Part shown: one piece after another, positions 1 through 10,520 of the stretch
Numbering within the stretch: position 1 is the stretch's first letter
How the letters are laid out: each line of letters opens with the position of its first letter
Source: Albidovulum sp.
GTDB taxonomy: Bacteria > Pseudomonadota > Alphaproteobacteria > Rhodobacterales > Rhodobacteraceae
Reading direction: 5' to 3'
DNA: 55,988 nt
Assembly: GCA_030837825.1 (NCBI GenBank)
Contig: JAUQYB010000010.1
Span: forward strand, 1 to 55,988
Made by a program: the position numbers and the translations under genes
The notes under the pieces: model-generated
Database searches by the model: none
Told to the model about the DNA's origin: nothing
Seen by the model: the letters and a program-made list of their open reading frames with translations, nothing else

Positions 1-39
1 GAACTCATCGAAATCATTTCGGGCGCCGAGGCGCTCTGA
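1..39 (+). CDS. atpG: ATP synthase F1 gamma subunit, C-terminal end only
   Basis: Only the last 12 codons and a TGA stop (37-39) are inside the window. The frame ends ...IISGAEAL, which fits the C-terminus of an F1 gamma subunit. Its identity rests mainly on position: it lies 19 bp upstream of atpD and on the same strand, as in the alphaproteobacterial atpHAGDC operon. The gamma subunit is the rotating central stalk of the F1 motor. Confidence 0.8.
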   Translation, partial: ELIEIISGAEAL

Positions 40-43
40 GTAG

Positions 44-1501
<1,458 letters not shown>

Positions 1502-1510
1502 GGGGGCAAG

Positions 1511-1927
1511 ATGGCCGACACGATGCAGTTCGATCTCGTCAGCCCGGAACGGCGGCTCGCCTCCGTCCAGGCGCGCGAGGTGCGCATTCCGGGCGCCGAC
1601 GGCGACCTGACGGCGATGCCCGGCCATGCGCCGCTGATCACCACGCTGCGTCCCGGCATCCTCAGGATCGTCAAGGCCGACGGCGCAAGCGACGACTACG
1701 CGGTCACCGGCGGCTTCGCCGAAATCTCCGCCGCCGGCACGACGCTTCTGGCCGAGGAGGCGCTGCATGTCTCCGAGGTGACGCCGGCGATCGTCAAGGG
1801 CTTCGTCGCCCGCGCCGAGGAAAGCCTGCGCGCCGCGAAGGAAGGCGGCAACCAGGATCTCGTCGACGATGCCGCGAAGCTTCTGGCCGACATGGTGGCG
1901 ATCGGCGACCATATCGGGATTTCCTGA
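1511..1927 (+). CDS. atpC: ATP synthase F1 epsilon subunit
   Basis: Epsilon subunit of F1, which couples the rotating stalk to the Fo ring and can inhibit ATP hydrolysis. The 138-residue product starts [18 protein letters not shown], the typical start of the N-terminal beta-sandwich, with [20 protein letters not shown] near residues 27-46. A shorter helical C-terminal part rich in Ala and Lys follows. GGGGGCAAG precedes the ATG. It is the last gene of the operon; a strong hairpin terminator follows 24 bp after the stop codon. Confidence 0.98.
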   Translation: MADTMQFDLVSPERRLASVQAREVRIPGADGDLTAMPGHAPLITTLRPGILRIVKADGASDDYAVTGGFAEISAAGTTLLAEEALHVSEVTPAIVKGFVARAEESLRAAKEGGNQDLVDDAAKLLADMVAIGDHIGIS

Positions 1928-1951
1928 GCCGCGGGCATAGCCTTCACGGAA

Positions 1952-1985
1952 AAAGCGGCCCCCGCGCGGGGGCCGCTTTCGTTTC
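1952..1985. terminator. Bidirectional intrinsic terminator between atpC and a convergent methyltransferase gene
   Basis: A perfect 12-bp stem (1952-1963 pairs with 1968-1979) closes a GCGC loop. On the plus strand it is followed by TTTCGTTT, and on the minus strand by TTTTTCC. It sits between two convergent genes and can serve both. Confidence 0.9.
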
Positions 1986-2796
1986 AGGCCCCGCGGATCA
2001 CCGCGTCGACGTAGTCGCTCGGCACCACCAGCGTCGAGCCGCCGCGGTTCGACTTCGCCAGAAGGTCGAGCACCTCTGCCGTGAGCGCCGCCTGCCCCTT
2101 GGCGTCGAGCGCCGCGAAGGCGCGGTGGGTCGGGCCATACCAGGTGCGGAAGACCTCCAGCCAGTGCTCGGCAGAGCGGTAGCGGAACTGGAACTGCCGC
2201 GGCGTCACGCTGACGCGGTGGCCGGGGAAAAGCTCCCTCAGCCGCGCCTCGGTGCCCCAGAGCGCCGGCGGCTTCACCCCCGGCGGCGGCGGCACGTGCC
2301 GGCCGATCACCTTGAAGAGCTGGCCGATGAAGCCGTCGGGTGTCCAGTTGGCCAGCCCGATCCGCCCGCCGGGTTTCAGAACCCGCGCCATCTCGCGCGC
2401 CGCCGTCTCCTGGTCGGGCGTGAACATGACGCCGAAGGAGGAGAGGACGACGTCGAAGCTCGCGTCGGGGAAGGGCAGCGCCTCGGCGTCGGCCTCGCGG
2501 AATGCCACCTCGGCGCCCTCGGCCGCGGCCCGCTGGCGGCCGCGGTCGAGCAGGGCGGCCACGTAGTCGGTCGAGGTGACGCGGCCGAAGCGGCGGGCGG
2601 CGGCGAGCGTGGCGTTGCCGTTGCCGGCGGCCACGTCCAGCACGGTTTCGCCCGCACGCAGGTCCACCGCCTCACAAAGGTTTTCGCCGACGATCTGGAG
2701 CGTGGTGCCGATCACGGCATAGTCGCCCGATGCCCAGACCGCATGCTGACGGGCCTTGATCGCGGCGAAATCGGGTGTGGCAAGTTCAACATTCAT
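1984..2796 (-). CDS. Class I SAM-dependent methyltransferase (UbiE/Methyltransf_11 type)
   Basis: A 270-residue protein with the Rossmann-fold SAM-binding motif I VLDVAAGNGNAT at about residues 54-65. Motif II acidic (STDY) follows at about 76, then the post-motif FPDASFDVVLSSFGVMF and the motif III region VLKPGGRIGLANW. The substrate cannot be read from the sequence; this subfamily methylates small molecules. The ATG at 2796 is preferred over an upstream in-frame TTG (2805), with AAAGGA further upstream. The gene is divergent from an AraC-type regulator across about 190 bp, so that regulator may control it. Start confidence is moderate. Confidence 0.85.
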   Translation of the reverse strand: MNVELATPDFAAIKARQHAVWASGDYAVIGTTLQIVGENLCEAVDLRAGETVLDVAAGNGNATLAAARRFGRVTSTDYVAALLDRGRQRAAAEGAEVAFREADAEALPFPDASFDVVLSSFGVMFTPDQETAAREMARVLKPGGRIGLANWTPDGFIGQLFKVIGRHVPPPPGVKPPALWGTEARLRELFPGHRVSVTPRQFQFRYRSAEHWLEVFRTWYGPTHRAFAALDAKGQAALTAEVLDLLAKSNRGGSTLVVPSDYVDAVIRGA

Positions 2797-2985
2797 GGTT
2801 TTCAAAGTCCTTTCGGGTTTGGTGCGGCCGCCCTCCCTGCCGGCTTGACAGGGCAGGGCGCCCGGATCGAATATTCCGGGCCACGGGGAGCGTCGGCCGC
2901 GACACGGTGTTAGCGCCTGAACACCCTTGCCTGGAATGACCGCGCCGCCGGTTCACCTGACCGTCCGTCCGGAATGGAGCGGCCC

Positions 2986-4002
2986 ATGTCAGACCCGATC
3001 TCGGATGTCCTGCGTTCCGTCCGCCTGACCGGCGGGGTCTTTCTCGACGTGCGGCTGACCGCGCCCTTCTGCGTGATTTCGGAACTGACCGCGGCCGACT
3101 GCCGGCCGCTGCTGGACGACCCGGTGCAGATCGTCTTCTACCATGTGGTCCTGTCCGGCCGGGCGACGATGACCGCGCCGGGCGACGACCCGGTCGAGGT
3201 CGCGGCGGGCGAGCTGGCGATCCTGCCGCACAACGACACTCACGTCATCTCCAGCGCCCCCGGGCTCCGGCCGACCATCGTCCGCAGTCTGGTGCAGCCC
3301 GCCCAGGACGGCGGGCTCGCGCGTGTCGTCCACGGCGGCGGCGGCGAGGAGACTCACATGGTCTGCGGCTTTCTCGGCTCCACCGAGGCGCGCAACCCGC
3401 TCTTCACCCTGCTGCCGCGTCTTCTGAAGCTCGACCTCGGCTCGGCGGCGACGCGCGACTGGATCGAAAGCTCGGCCCGTTTCGCGGCGGCCGAGCTTGC
3501 CCAGGGGCGGCTCGCCTCCTCAGGCGTCATGTCGCGGCTGTCGGAAGTGCTGTTCGTCGAGGCTGTGCGCCAGTTCGCGGCCGCGGCGGGGCCGTCGGGG
3601 CCGGGCTGGCTGCGCGGGCTGGCCGATCCGCAGGTCGGCCGCGCGCTGGCGGCGATCCACCGTGACCCGGCGGCGGCCTGGACGGCCGACGCGCTGGCCC
3701 GCGAGGCCGGCCTGTCACGCAGCGCCTTTTCGGAACGCTTCGCCGCGCTGGTCGGCGGGCCGCCGATCCGCTACCTCGCCCGGTGGCGGCTGCACCTCGC
3801 CCGGCAGCGGCTGCGCGAGGGCGGCCGCGGCATCGCCCGGATCGCCCACGAGGTGGGTTACGACTCGGAGGAGGCTTTCAGCCGCGCCTTCAAGCGCGAA
3901 ACCGGCCTGTCGCCCGCCCGCTGGCGCGACGCCGAGGCGGCGCGGGCCGCCGCGGCGGAGGGCTCCGGGCCGCCTCAGCCGCGCGAATACATGCCCTCGT
4001 AG
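2986..4002 (+). CDS. AraC-family transcriptional regulator with N-terminal cupin domain
   Basis: A one-component DNA-binding regulator of about 338 residues. The N-terminal half looks like the cupin_6 sensory domain ([13 protein letters not shown], then [11 protein letters not shown]). The C-terminal 100 residues carry the paired AraC helix-turn-helix motifs: [16 protein letters not shown], then [19 protein letters not shown], ending [12 protein letters not shown]. The start at 2986 is chosen because GGAG lies 6 nt upstream; an in-frame ATG at 2974 has no clear ribosome site. It is divergent from a methyltransferase gene. Its last 28 bp overlap the convergent prs coding end. Confidence 0.9.
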   Translation: MSDPISDVLRSVRLTGGVFLDVRLTAPFCVISELTAADCRPLLDDPVQIVFYHVVLSGRATMTAPGDDPVEVAAGELAILPHNDTHVISSAPGLRPTIVRSLVQPAQDGGLARVVHGGGGEETHMVCGFLGSTEARNPLFTLLPRLLKLDLGSAATRDWIESSARFAAAELAQGRLASSGVMSRLSEVLFVEAVRQFAAAAGPSGPGWLRGLADPQVGRALAAIHRDPAAAWTADALAREAGLSRSAFSERFAALVGGPPIRYLARWRLHLARQRLREGGRGIARIAHEVGYDSEEAFSRAFKRETGLSPARWRDAEAARAAAAEGSGPPQPREYMPS

Positions 4003-4994
4003 ATCGGCCCCAGCGTGTCGGCATCGAAGAGCGACGACACCGAGGTGCCCGACCAGATGTTCATGATCGCCTGCGCGAACATCGGCGCGGTCGGCACGAT
4101 GCGGATGTTCTCGGCCTTCTTCACCGACTCGGAGGGCTCGATCGAGTCGGTGATGACGAGGCTCTTCATCACCGAACCGGTGATCCGCTCCACCGCCGGG
4201 CCGGAAAGGACGCCGTGCGTGATGTAGGAATGAACCTCCTTCGCGCCGCCCTCCATCAGCACCTCGGCGGCCTTGCAGAGCGTTCCGGCGGTATCGCAAA
4301 TGTCGTCGACGATGATGCAGATCTGGCCCGAGACGTCGCCGATCACCGTCATCTCGGCCACCTCGCCCGCCTTCACCCGGCGCTTGTCGACGATGGCGAG
4401 GCCGCAGCCGATCCGCTGCGCCAGTTCGCGCGCGCGGGCGACGCCGCCGACGTCGGGCGAGACCACCGTCACCTGATCGAGCTTGCCCTTGAAATGGTGC
4501 TCGACATCCAGCGCGAAGATCGGCGCGGCATAGAGGTTGTCGACCGGAATGTCGAAGAAGCCCTGGATCTGCGCCGCGTGCAGGTCGAGCGTCAGCACCC
4601 GGTCCACGCCCGCCTCGGTGATGAGATTGGCGACGAGCTTGGCCGAGATCGGCGTCCGCGCCTTGGCGCGGCGGTCCTGGCGGGCGTAGCCGAAATAGGG
4701 GATCACCGCGGTGATCCGGCTGGCCGACGAACGCTTCAGCGCGTCGGTCATGATCAGCAGTTCCATCAGGTTGTCGTTGGCCGGGTTCGAGGTCGACTGG
4801 ATGATGTACATGTCTTCGCCGCGGACGTTCTCGAACACCTCGACGAAAATCTCCTGGTCGTTGAACCGCTCGACCCTTGCGTTGACGAGGCCGACGTTCA
4901 TGCCCCGGTGCATCGACATCCGCCGCCCGATCGCGTTGGCGAGCGGCCGGTTGGAATTGCCGGAGATGAGTTTCGGTTCGATCATGGAGGGCAT
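3975..4994 (-). CDS. prs: Ribose-phosphate pyrophosphokinase
   Basis: Makes 5-phosphoribosyl-1-pyrophosphate (PRPP) from ribose 5-phosphate and ATP for purine, pyrimidine, His, Trp and NAD synthesis. The 339-residue product shows [20 protein letters not shown] (residues 59-78), [20 protein letters not shown] with the ATP-binding region at about 114-133, and the PRPP-binding loop [10 protein letters not shown] at about 239-248. GAGG lies about 9 nt before the ATG. The N-terminal extension [12 protein letters not shown] is normal for Rhodobacterales. Its 3-prime end overlaps the convergent AraC-type gene by 28 bp. Confidence 0.98.
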   Translation of the reverse strand: MPSMIEPKLISGNSNRPLANAIGRRMSMHRGMNVGLVNARVERFNDQEIFVEVFENVRGEDMYIIQSTSNPANDNLMELLIMTDALKRSSASRITAVIPYFGYARQDRRAKARTPISAKLVANLITEAGVDRVLTLDLHAAQIQGFFDIPVDNLYAAPIFALDVEHHFKGKLDQVTVVSPDVGGVARARELAQRIGCGLAIVDKRRVKAGEVAEMTVIGDVSGQICIIVDDICDTAGTLCKAAEVLMEGGAKEVHSYITHGVLSGPAVERITGSVMKSLVITDSIEPSESVKKAENIRIVPTAPMFAQAIMNIWSGTSVSSLFDADTLGPIYEGMYSRG

Positions 4995-5097
4995 TGGCAG
5001 GATCCTCGGGCAGCCGTGGCGCGGATTCGGGACGTTGCACCCCGCTTAGCACCGGGCTAGCCTCGCGGCAAACCCAAGCCGCACCGAGGGGGAACCC

Positions 5098-5697
5098 GTG
5101 GCCCGGATCGACTACTTCTTCTCGCTGCTGTCGCCCTATACCTATCTCGCCGGCACCCGGCTCGAGGAAATCGCGGTGCGGCACGGCGCGACCGTCAGCT
5201 ACCGGCCCTTCGACATTCTCGCGCTGTTCGACCGGATCGGCACGCTGCGCCCCGCCGACCGGCCGCAGGGGCGCAAGGACTACCGGTTCCAGGATCTGCG
5301 GCGGGTCGCCAAGAAGGCCGGGATGCCGATCAATCTCCAGCCGATGTTCTGGCCGACCAACCCGGCGCCCGCCTCCTACGCGGTGATCGCGGCGCAGAAG
5401 GCCGGGGGCGGCGACATTGGGGCGCTGGTCCATTCGCTCCTGCGCGCCACCTGGGCCGAGGAGAAGGCCATCGCCGACGATGCGGTGATCACCAGCTGCC
5501 TGGCGGCTGCGGGCTTCGACCCCAGTCTGAGCTTCACCGGGATGCTCTCCGGTGCCGAGGCCTATGCCGCCAACCTCGAGGAGGCCCATGTGCGGGGCGT
5601 CTTCGGATCGCCCTTCTACATCACCGACGGTGATGAACGGTTCTGGGGGCAGGACCGGCTCGACGACCTCGACCTGCATCTCGCCGGCGGGCTCTGA
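5098..5697 (+). CDS. 2-hydroxychromene-2-carboxylate isomerase-like, DsbA/GST-kappa fold protein
   Basis: The 199-residue protein begins ARIDYFFSLLSPYTYLAG, the family signature in which a Ser in the SPY motif takes the place of the thioredoxin cysteine. The rest is the helical insertion of the GST-kappa fold, ending FGSPFYITDGDERFWGQDRLDDL. Family members isomerise hydroxychromene carboxylates in aromatic breakdown, using glutathione. No aromatic catabolic genes are nearby, so the true substrate is open. The start is GTG with GGGGGAACCC before it. Its TGA overlaps the ATG of the next gene, so the two are translationally coupled. Confidence 0.9.
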   Translation: MARIDYFFSLLSPYTYLAGTRLEEIAVRHGATVSYRPFDILALFDRIGTLRPADRPQGRKDYRFQDLRRVAKKAGMPINLQPMFWPTNPAPASYAVIAAQKAGGGDIGALVHSLLRATWAEEKAIADDAVITSCLAAAGFDPSLSFTGMLSGAEAYAANLEEAHVRGVFGSPFYITDGDERFWGQDRLDDLDLHLAGGL

Positions 5698-6497
5698 TGC
5701 TGCCGGAAGAGCGGGCGGGCCATCCGACCTTCTGGCAGGTCTTCGGAACCGGCGACCGGCCGGCCCTGGCGATCCATTGTTCGCTCGCCAGTTCCAACGC
5801 CTGGGCGGGCGTGGCCGACCGGCTCGGCCATCGCCTGACGCTCACCGCCTTCGACCTGCCGGGCCACGGACGGTCGGGCCAGTGGCAGGGCGAGGGGGAC
5901 TATCTGCGCGAAACGGTGCGGATCGCGGCCAGCTTCGTCGACCGGCCGGTCGACCTCATCGGCCATTCCTTCGGCGCCGTTGCGGCGCTCAGGCTCGCCC
6001 TTGCCGCGCCGGAGGCGGTCAGGACGCTGACGCTGATCGAGCCCGTGCTCTTCGCCGCGGCGAGGGGAACTGCGGCCTGGGAGGAGAATGCTGCCCTGAT
6101 GGACCGCTGCCGGGCGGCCTTCACGCGGGGCGACCGAGAGGCGGCGGCCGAGGCGTTCACCGGCGTCTGGGGCACGGGCGCGGCCTGGGCCGACCTCGCC
6201 GGACGGGACCGGGCGGCGATCACCGAGCGGATTCACCTGATCGAGGCCGGCACCCCCGCGCTCTTCGACGATTCCGGCGCCATCCTTGCGCCCGGCGGTC
6301 TCGAAAGCCTCGACCTGCCGGTGCTGATCGTCCGCGGCGACCGTTCGCCCGCGATCATCGAGGGCATCGCCGAGGCGATCGCGGTGCGGCTGCCGGACGT
6401 GGGCGTGGCCACCGTGCCCGGCGCGGGCCACATGGTGCCGATCACCCACCCGGCGGAGACGGCCGGGCTGATCGGCGTCAATCTCGACCGCGGATGA
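5697..6497 (+). CDS. Alpha/beta hydrolase
   Basis: A 266-residue hydrolase. HCSLASSNAW near residue 22 forms the oxyanion region. FDLPGHGRSG follows, then the nucleophile elbow GHSFGA (Ser at about 88). The acid is in VLIVRGDRSP (about 206-215) and the catalytic His in GAGHMVPITHP (about 241). The ATG overlaps the stop of the upstream isomerase-like gene (TGATG), which suggests a shared pathway. The last 20 bp overlap the coding end of the convergent threonine aldolase gene. The substrate is not predictable. Confidence 0.92.
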   Translation: MLPEERAGHPTFWQVFGTGDRPALAIHCSLASSNAWAGVADRLGHRLTLTAFDLPGHGRSGQWQGEGDYLRETVRIAASFVDRPVDLIGHSFGAVAALRLALAAPEAVRTLTLIEPVLFAAARGTAAWEENAALMDRCRAAFTRGDREAAAEAFTGVWGTGAAWADLAGRDRAAITERIHLIEAGTPALFDDSGAILAPGGLESLDLPVLIVRGDRSPAIIEGIAEAIAVRLPDVGVATVPGAGHMVPITHPAETAGLIGVNLDRG

Positions 6498-7536
6498 GCG
6501 CGAGAAGACCGTCCACATCCGCCCCGGTGGTGGACCAGGAGGCGACCATGCGGCAGCTCAAGGGCTCCTCCCCCGGGCCGTCGAGCGTTTGGTCGAACGG
6601 CCAGAGGTAATAGGCAGCGCCGCCCTCGAAGGCGCGCCGGTGACCCGCGCGCGGAAAGCTCGCGAAGACCGCGTTCGCCTCGGTCGGATGGGTGAGCGCG
6701 GCGCCGGGGATGGCTGCGATCCCGGCCGAAAGCCGCGCCGCGGCGGCGTTCGCGGCCCGCGCCAGCCCGAGCCAGAGCCCGTCCTCCAGATAGGCGGCCA
6801 TCTGCGCAGAGAGAAAGCGGTGCTTGGAAAAGAGATGCCCGCCGCGCTTGCGGCGAAGCTCGAATTCCCAGGCGCGGGCGGGATCGAAGATCACCACCGC
6901 CTCGACCCCCATGCAGCCGTTCTTGGTGCCCCCGAAGGAAACCACATCGACGCCCGCCCGCCAGGTCAGCTCGGCCGGGCTTTCGTTCGAGGCCACCACG
7001 GCATTGGCAAAGCGCGCGCCGTCGAGATGGACGGGCAGGCCGAAGCCCTTCGCCACCTCGCAGAGCGCTTGGGTCTCGGCGGCGGAATAGACCGTCCCGT
7101 TCTCGGTCGCATTGGTGATCGTGACCATGCCGCGCTGGACATTGTGCACCCCGCTCCGCCCGGTGAGGGTGATGGCCTTGCGCAGGGTTTCGGGCGTCAT
7201 CTTGGCGTGCTCGCCCTCCACCAGCACGAGCTTCGAGCCGCCGGTGTAGAACTCCGGCGCGCCGCATTCGTCCTCTTCGACATGGGCGTTGCGGTGGCAG
7301 AAGACCGCGCCCCAGGGGTCGGTCAGGACGGCAAGCGACAGGGCATTCGCGGCCGTGCCGGTGGCAACCAGAAAGACCTCGGCCTCCGGCGCCTCGAAGG
7401 TCTCGCGCAGGGCCGCGCGCACCCGGTCCATGATCGGATCCCTGCCGTAGGGCATCGCGTAACCCTCGTTCGCGGCGGCGAGCGCGGCCATGACCTCGGG
7501 CGCGGCGGCAGAGGTGTTGTCAGAGGCGAAGTTCAT
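6478..7536 (-). CDS. ltaE: Low-specificity L-threonine aldolase (PLP-dependent)
   Basis: Cleaves L-threonine or L-allo-threonine to glycine and acetaldehyde with PLP. The 352-residue protein opens with NFASDNTSAAAPEVM. It has HVEEDECGAPEFYTGG near residue 82, LDGARFANA near residue 175, and the PLP-lysine motif SFGGTKNGCMG near residue 210. The ATG overlaps the stop codon of the upstream YcgN-like gene. It is the last gene of a minus-strand run (MaoC, ribF, YcgN-like, ltaE). Family assignment is firm; substrate stereospecificity is inferred. Confidence 0.93.
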   Translation of the reverse strand: MNFASDNTSAAAPEVMAALAAANEGYAMPYGRDPIMDRVRAALRETFEAPEAEVFLVATGTAANALSLAVLTDPWGAVFCHRNAHVEEDECGAPEFYTGGSKLVLVEGEHAKMTPETLRKAITLTGRSGVHNVQRGMVTITNATENGTVYSAAETQALCEVAKGFGLPVHLDGARFANAVVASNESPAELTWRAGVDVVSFGGTKNGCMGVEAVVIFDPARAWEFELRRKRGGHLFSKHRFLSAQMAAYLEDGLWLGLARAANAAAARLSAGIAAIPGAALTHPTEANAVFASFPRAGHRRAFEGGAAYYLWPFDQTLDGPGEEPLSCRMVASWSTTGADVDGLLALIRGRD

Positions 7537-8000
7537 CACAGATCCTCGATGATATGGTCTTCCCAGTCTTCTTCCGGAACCTCGAATTCCGGCACCGCCC
7601 AGCCGCGGACCGACTGGCCCGCGGCATGGACGCTCTCCGGGTCGCCGGTGATCAGGGGATGCCAGTCGGGCAGCGGCTTGCCCTCGTGCCTGAGCCGGTA
7701 GGCACAGGTCGACGGCATCCAGTAGGCGACACCGGCGAGGGTCTTCGGCGTCAGCACCACGCATTCGGGCACGAAGCGCTTGCGGTTCTGGTATTGCCCG
7801 CAGCGGCAGGTCTCGGTGTCGAGAAGCCGGCAGGAGACATTGGTGAAGAAGACCTCGCCGGTGTCGGCATCCTCGAGCTTGTTCAGGCAGCATTTGCCGC
7901 AGCCGTCGCAAAGCGCCTCCCATTCGCGGGGGGTCAGCGTGTTCAGCGGGCGCTTCCAGAATTCCGGCCTGAGGCCATCGCGGGGGATCGGGTCTTTCAT
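7536..8000 (-). CDS. YcgN/UPF0260 family cysteine-cluster protein
   Basis: A cytoplasmic protein of about 154 residues with the family cysteines in CDGCGKCC, then SCRLLDTETCRC and STCAYRL. The pattern closely follows E. coli YcgN (UPF0260). These are thought to bind a metal or an iron-sulfur cluster; function is unknown. Two in-frame ATGs (8000 and 8012) are possible and neither has a clear ribosome site; 8000 gives the usual length. The stop overlaps the ltaE start (ATGA), and ribF lies about 40 bp upstream. Confidence 0.9.
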   Translation of the reverse strand: MKDPIPRDGLRPEFWKRPLNTLTPREWEALCDGCGKCCLNKLEDADTGEVFFTNVSCRLLDTETCRCGQYQNRKRFVPECVVLTPKTLAGVAYWMPSTCAYRLRHEGKPLPDWHPLITGDPESVHAAGQSVRGWAVPEFEVPEEDWEDHIIEDL

Positions 8001-8041
8001 CGGCGGCGACATTGCCCGCGGGGGGCGCGAAAGGGAAGGGG

Positions 8042-8968
8042 TCAGAGCCCGGCGAGGATCGCCCGCGCCCGGGCGCAATCGGCATCGATCTGCGCGACAA
8101 GCGCGGGCAGGCCGTCGAAGGCCATCTCGGGGCGGAGGTGTTCGACCAGCGCGACCGACAGGTGTTCGCCGTAGATCTGGCCGCTGAAATCGAGCAGATG
8201 GGTTTCCAGCGTCGGATGGGGCACCTCGAACATCGGGCGGATGCCGAGGTTCGCCGCGCCATCGTAGCTTCCGGCATGGGGGCCGGTCAGCACGTCCACC
8301 TTGACGGCATAGATGCCGAGCTTCGGCAGGTGCAGCCCGTCGAGCGCCATGTTTGCGGTGGGAAAGCCCAGGGTGCGGCCGCGCCTGTCGCCGTGCAGCA
8401 CCGGGCCTTCGATCCGGTGCCAGTGGCCGAGCATTCCGGCCGCGTCGCGCGGGCGACCCTCGGCCAGTGCCGCCCGGATCGCGGTGGAGGAAATCTCCGC
8501 CCCGTCGGCCGCCACCAGATCGGCAATGGTGACGCCGAAACCATGAAGCGCACCTTCGCGGGACAGCGTCTCGACCGTGCCCTTGCGGCCCTTGCCGAAG
8601 CAGAAGTCCGCGCCCACGGTCACATGCGCGACGCCGAGCCCGGCCACCAGCACCTCGGCGACGAAGGTCTCGGCCTCCATCCCCGCCAGCCGCGCGTCGA
8701 AGGGAAGCTCGTAGAGCTCGGCCACCCCCAGCTTCTCCAGCCGGTGGGTGCGCGCCTCGGCGTTCATCAGCCGGAAGGGCGGGGCCGCGGGCGCGAAGAA
8801 TTCGCGCGGGTGCGGCTCGAACGTGACGATACCGAGCGGCGCCTGCGCCTCGGCGGCCAGCGCGATCACCGACTGGTGGCCGAGGTGGACGCCATCGAAG
8901 TTGCCCATCGCCACCGAGGCGCCGCGATGGGCAGGTCCGATCCCGGTCCAGTGGTGGTGAATCTGCAT
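8042..8968 (-). CDS. ribF: Bifunctional riboflavin kinase / FAD synthetase
   Basis: Converts riboflavin to FMN and then FAD. The 308-residue protein is of normal length. The N-terminal FAD synthetase domain has GNFDGVHLGH (residues 22-31), FEPHPREFF and the ISSTAIR motif at about 160. The C-terminal kinase domain has the RRGRTLGFPTANM motif at about 195-207. It lies 34 bp after the MaoC gene and 41 bp before the YcgN-like gene, so it is probably cotranscribed with both. No FMN riboswitch is seen upstream. Confidence 0.97.
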   Translation of the reverse strand: MQIHHHWTGIGPAHRGASVAMGNFDGVHLGHQSVIALAAEAQAPLGIVTFEPHPREFFAPAAPPFRLMNAEARTHRLEKLGVAELYELPFDARLAGMEAETFVAEVLVAGLGVAHVTVGADFCFGKGRKGTVETLSREGALHGFGVTIADLVAADGAEISSTAIRAALAEGRPRDAAGMLGHWHRIEGPVLHGDRRGRTLGFPTANMALDGLHLPKLGIYAVKVDVLTGPHAGSYDGAANLGIRPMFEVPHPTLETHLLDFSGQIYGEHLSVALVEHLRPEMAFDGLPALVAQIDADCARARAILAGL

Positions 8969-9002
8969 CGGCCCCCGTCTGGCGGGAGCGCCCGCCGTGG
9001 TG

Positions 9003-9449
9003 TCAGTCGAACTTGCGGCTTGGCGCGAGCACCAGCGCCTCGCCCTTCAGCACGACCGTATCGCCCACCGCGCAGTGGGTTTCAAGGGTGACCCGGCGCC
9101 GCGCATGGTCGATGGCGGTGACTTTCACCTCGGCGTGGACCGTGTCGCCGGGGCGGACGGGGGCCATGAACCTGAGCGACTGGCCGAGATAGACCGTGCC
9201 GTGACCCGGAAGCTGTTCGCCGATCACCGCGGAAATCAGCCCCGCGGTCAGCATCCCGTGGGCGATCCGGCCCTCGAAAATCGTGTCGCGGGCATAGTCG
9301 TCGTCGAGATGCACCGGGTTGCGGTCGGTCGAGACCTCGGCGAACAGTTCGATGTCGCGGTCGGTGACCGTCTTCTGGAGATAGCGGGTCATGCCGATCT
9401 CCAGATCCTCGATGCAGATCGTTCCGCGCGGCTGGTTGTCGAGCATCAT
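9003..9449 (-). CDS. MaoC-like dehydratase / hot-dog fold hydratase
   Basis: A 148-residue single hot-dog protein with the R-hydratase motif: FAEVSTDRNPVHLDDDYA at about residues 35-52, then FEGRIAHGMLTAGL. The Asp and His expected for hydration of trans-2-enoyl-CoA are present. The CoA substrate is unknown. It starts the minus-strand run leading into ribF. The 130 bp upstream is unusually AT-rich for this window and probably carries the promoter. Confidence 0.9.
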   Translation of the reverse strand: MMLDNQPRGTICIEDLEIGMTRYLQKTVTDRDIELFAEVSTDRNPVHLDDDYARDTIFEGRIAHGMLTAGLISAVIGEQLPGHGTVYLGQSLRFMAPVRPGDTVHAEVKVTAIDHARRRVTLETHCAVGDTVVLKGEALVLAPSRKFD

Positions 9450-9582
9450 CGCGAATCCCGGGAAATCATGTTGCAGTGCAGCATAGACCTCCGAGGGCGC
9501 GGATGCAATCTTCTTGGGTAATTTACAGTCTTCCGTCCGTCATTTCCGGATAGATTGTTGCCTGTCGATAATTTTGTTTCGC

Positions 9583-10464
9583 CTATCGCAAGCGCCCGAT
9601 CGCCCAGGTGGGCGAGATCTGCCTTGCCTCGACCCAAGGAGGAAGCAGCGCAGGCTCGGGCGCCTCCACGTCGGGGCCGAAGTCCTCGGCGGCAAGCCCG
9701 CCGGTGACGAAAAGCGTGTCCGTCCCCTCGGCGAGCCCGCCGCGGATGTCGGTCTCGATGCCGTCGCCCACCGCGAGCACGCGCGAGGGCTCGACCTCGA
9801 CGCCGGTGGCGGCGAGTCTGCGGCGGGCAAGATCGTAGATCGGCGGGTGCGGCTTGCCGAAATAGAGGCTCGTCCCCCCCATCTCGTCATAGAGCGCCGC
9901 GAGCGCCCCGGCGCAGTAGATGCGCCGGTCGCCGTAGTCGACGACGATGTCGGGGTTGGTGCACAGAAGCTTCAACCCCTTCGCCTTGGCGTAGAGGAAG
10001 GTCGCGCGGTAGTCCTCCGGTGTCTCGGTCATCTCGTCGAAGGGGCCGGTGCAGACGATGCCCTCGGCGTCTTCGAGAGGAACCCGCTCGATCGCCGGGG
10101 CGCCGGCGAATTCGGCGGGAATGTCGGTGAAGAAGCCCAGATCCTTGTCGGGGCCGAGGTGGTAGACGCGGCGCCCGACGAGGCCTGCGAACATTCCCGC
10201 CTGCGCGGCATCGCCCGAGGACACGATCATGTCCCAGGCATCGCGCGGCACCCCCATCCGGTCGAGCTGCGCCGCGACGAAGCGGTTCGGGCGTGGCGCG
10301 TTGGTCATCAGCACGACCCGCCCCCCCTTTGCCCGGAACGCGCGAAGCGCGGCGACGGCCGCCGGCCAGGGGACGCGGCCGTTGTGGAGGCACCCCCAGA
10401 GGTCGCAGTAGAGCACGTCATAGGCGGCCGACACTTCGGCCAGCGACGAGATGATCCGGGTCAT
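9583..10464 (-). CDS. HAD-superfamily (class IIA, TIGR01459-like) hydrolase
   Basis: A 293-residue phosphatase-like protein. Motif I is YCDLWGCLHNG (nucleophile Asp at about residue 20), motif II VLMTNAPRPN, motif III Lys in YFGKPHPPIYDLA, and motif IV VLAVGDGIETDIRGGL. The large class II cap lies between motifs II and III, as in NagD-type enzymes. The likely activity is on a small phosphorylated metabolite, not identified. It lies upstream of the MaoC gene on the same strand, separated by 133 bp. Confidence 0.92.
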   Translation of the reverse strand: MTRIISSLAEVSAAYDVLYCDLWGCLHNGRVPWPAAVAALRAFRAKGGRVVLMTNAPRPNRFVAAQLDRMGVPRDAWDMIVSSGDAAQAGMFAGLVGRRVYHLGPDKDLGFFTDIPAEFAGAPAIERVPLEDAEGIVCTGPFDEMTETPEDYRATFLYAKAKGLKLLCTNPDIVVDYGDRRIYCAGALAALYDEMGGTSLYFGKPHPPIYDLARRRLAATGVEVEPSRVLAVGDGIETDIRGGLAEGTDTLFVTGGLAAEDFGPDVEAPEPALLPPWVEARQISPTWAIGRLR

Positions 10465-10520
10465 GGGGCCTCGCAGGAAACGGGCCGGGCGCCCTCGGGC
10501 GCCGGGCCGGATGGGGCGGC

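Noticed and set aside
8969..9002. An FMN riboswitch in front of ribF
   Set aside because: Only 34 bp separates ribF from the MaoC gene, far too short for the aptamer.
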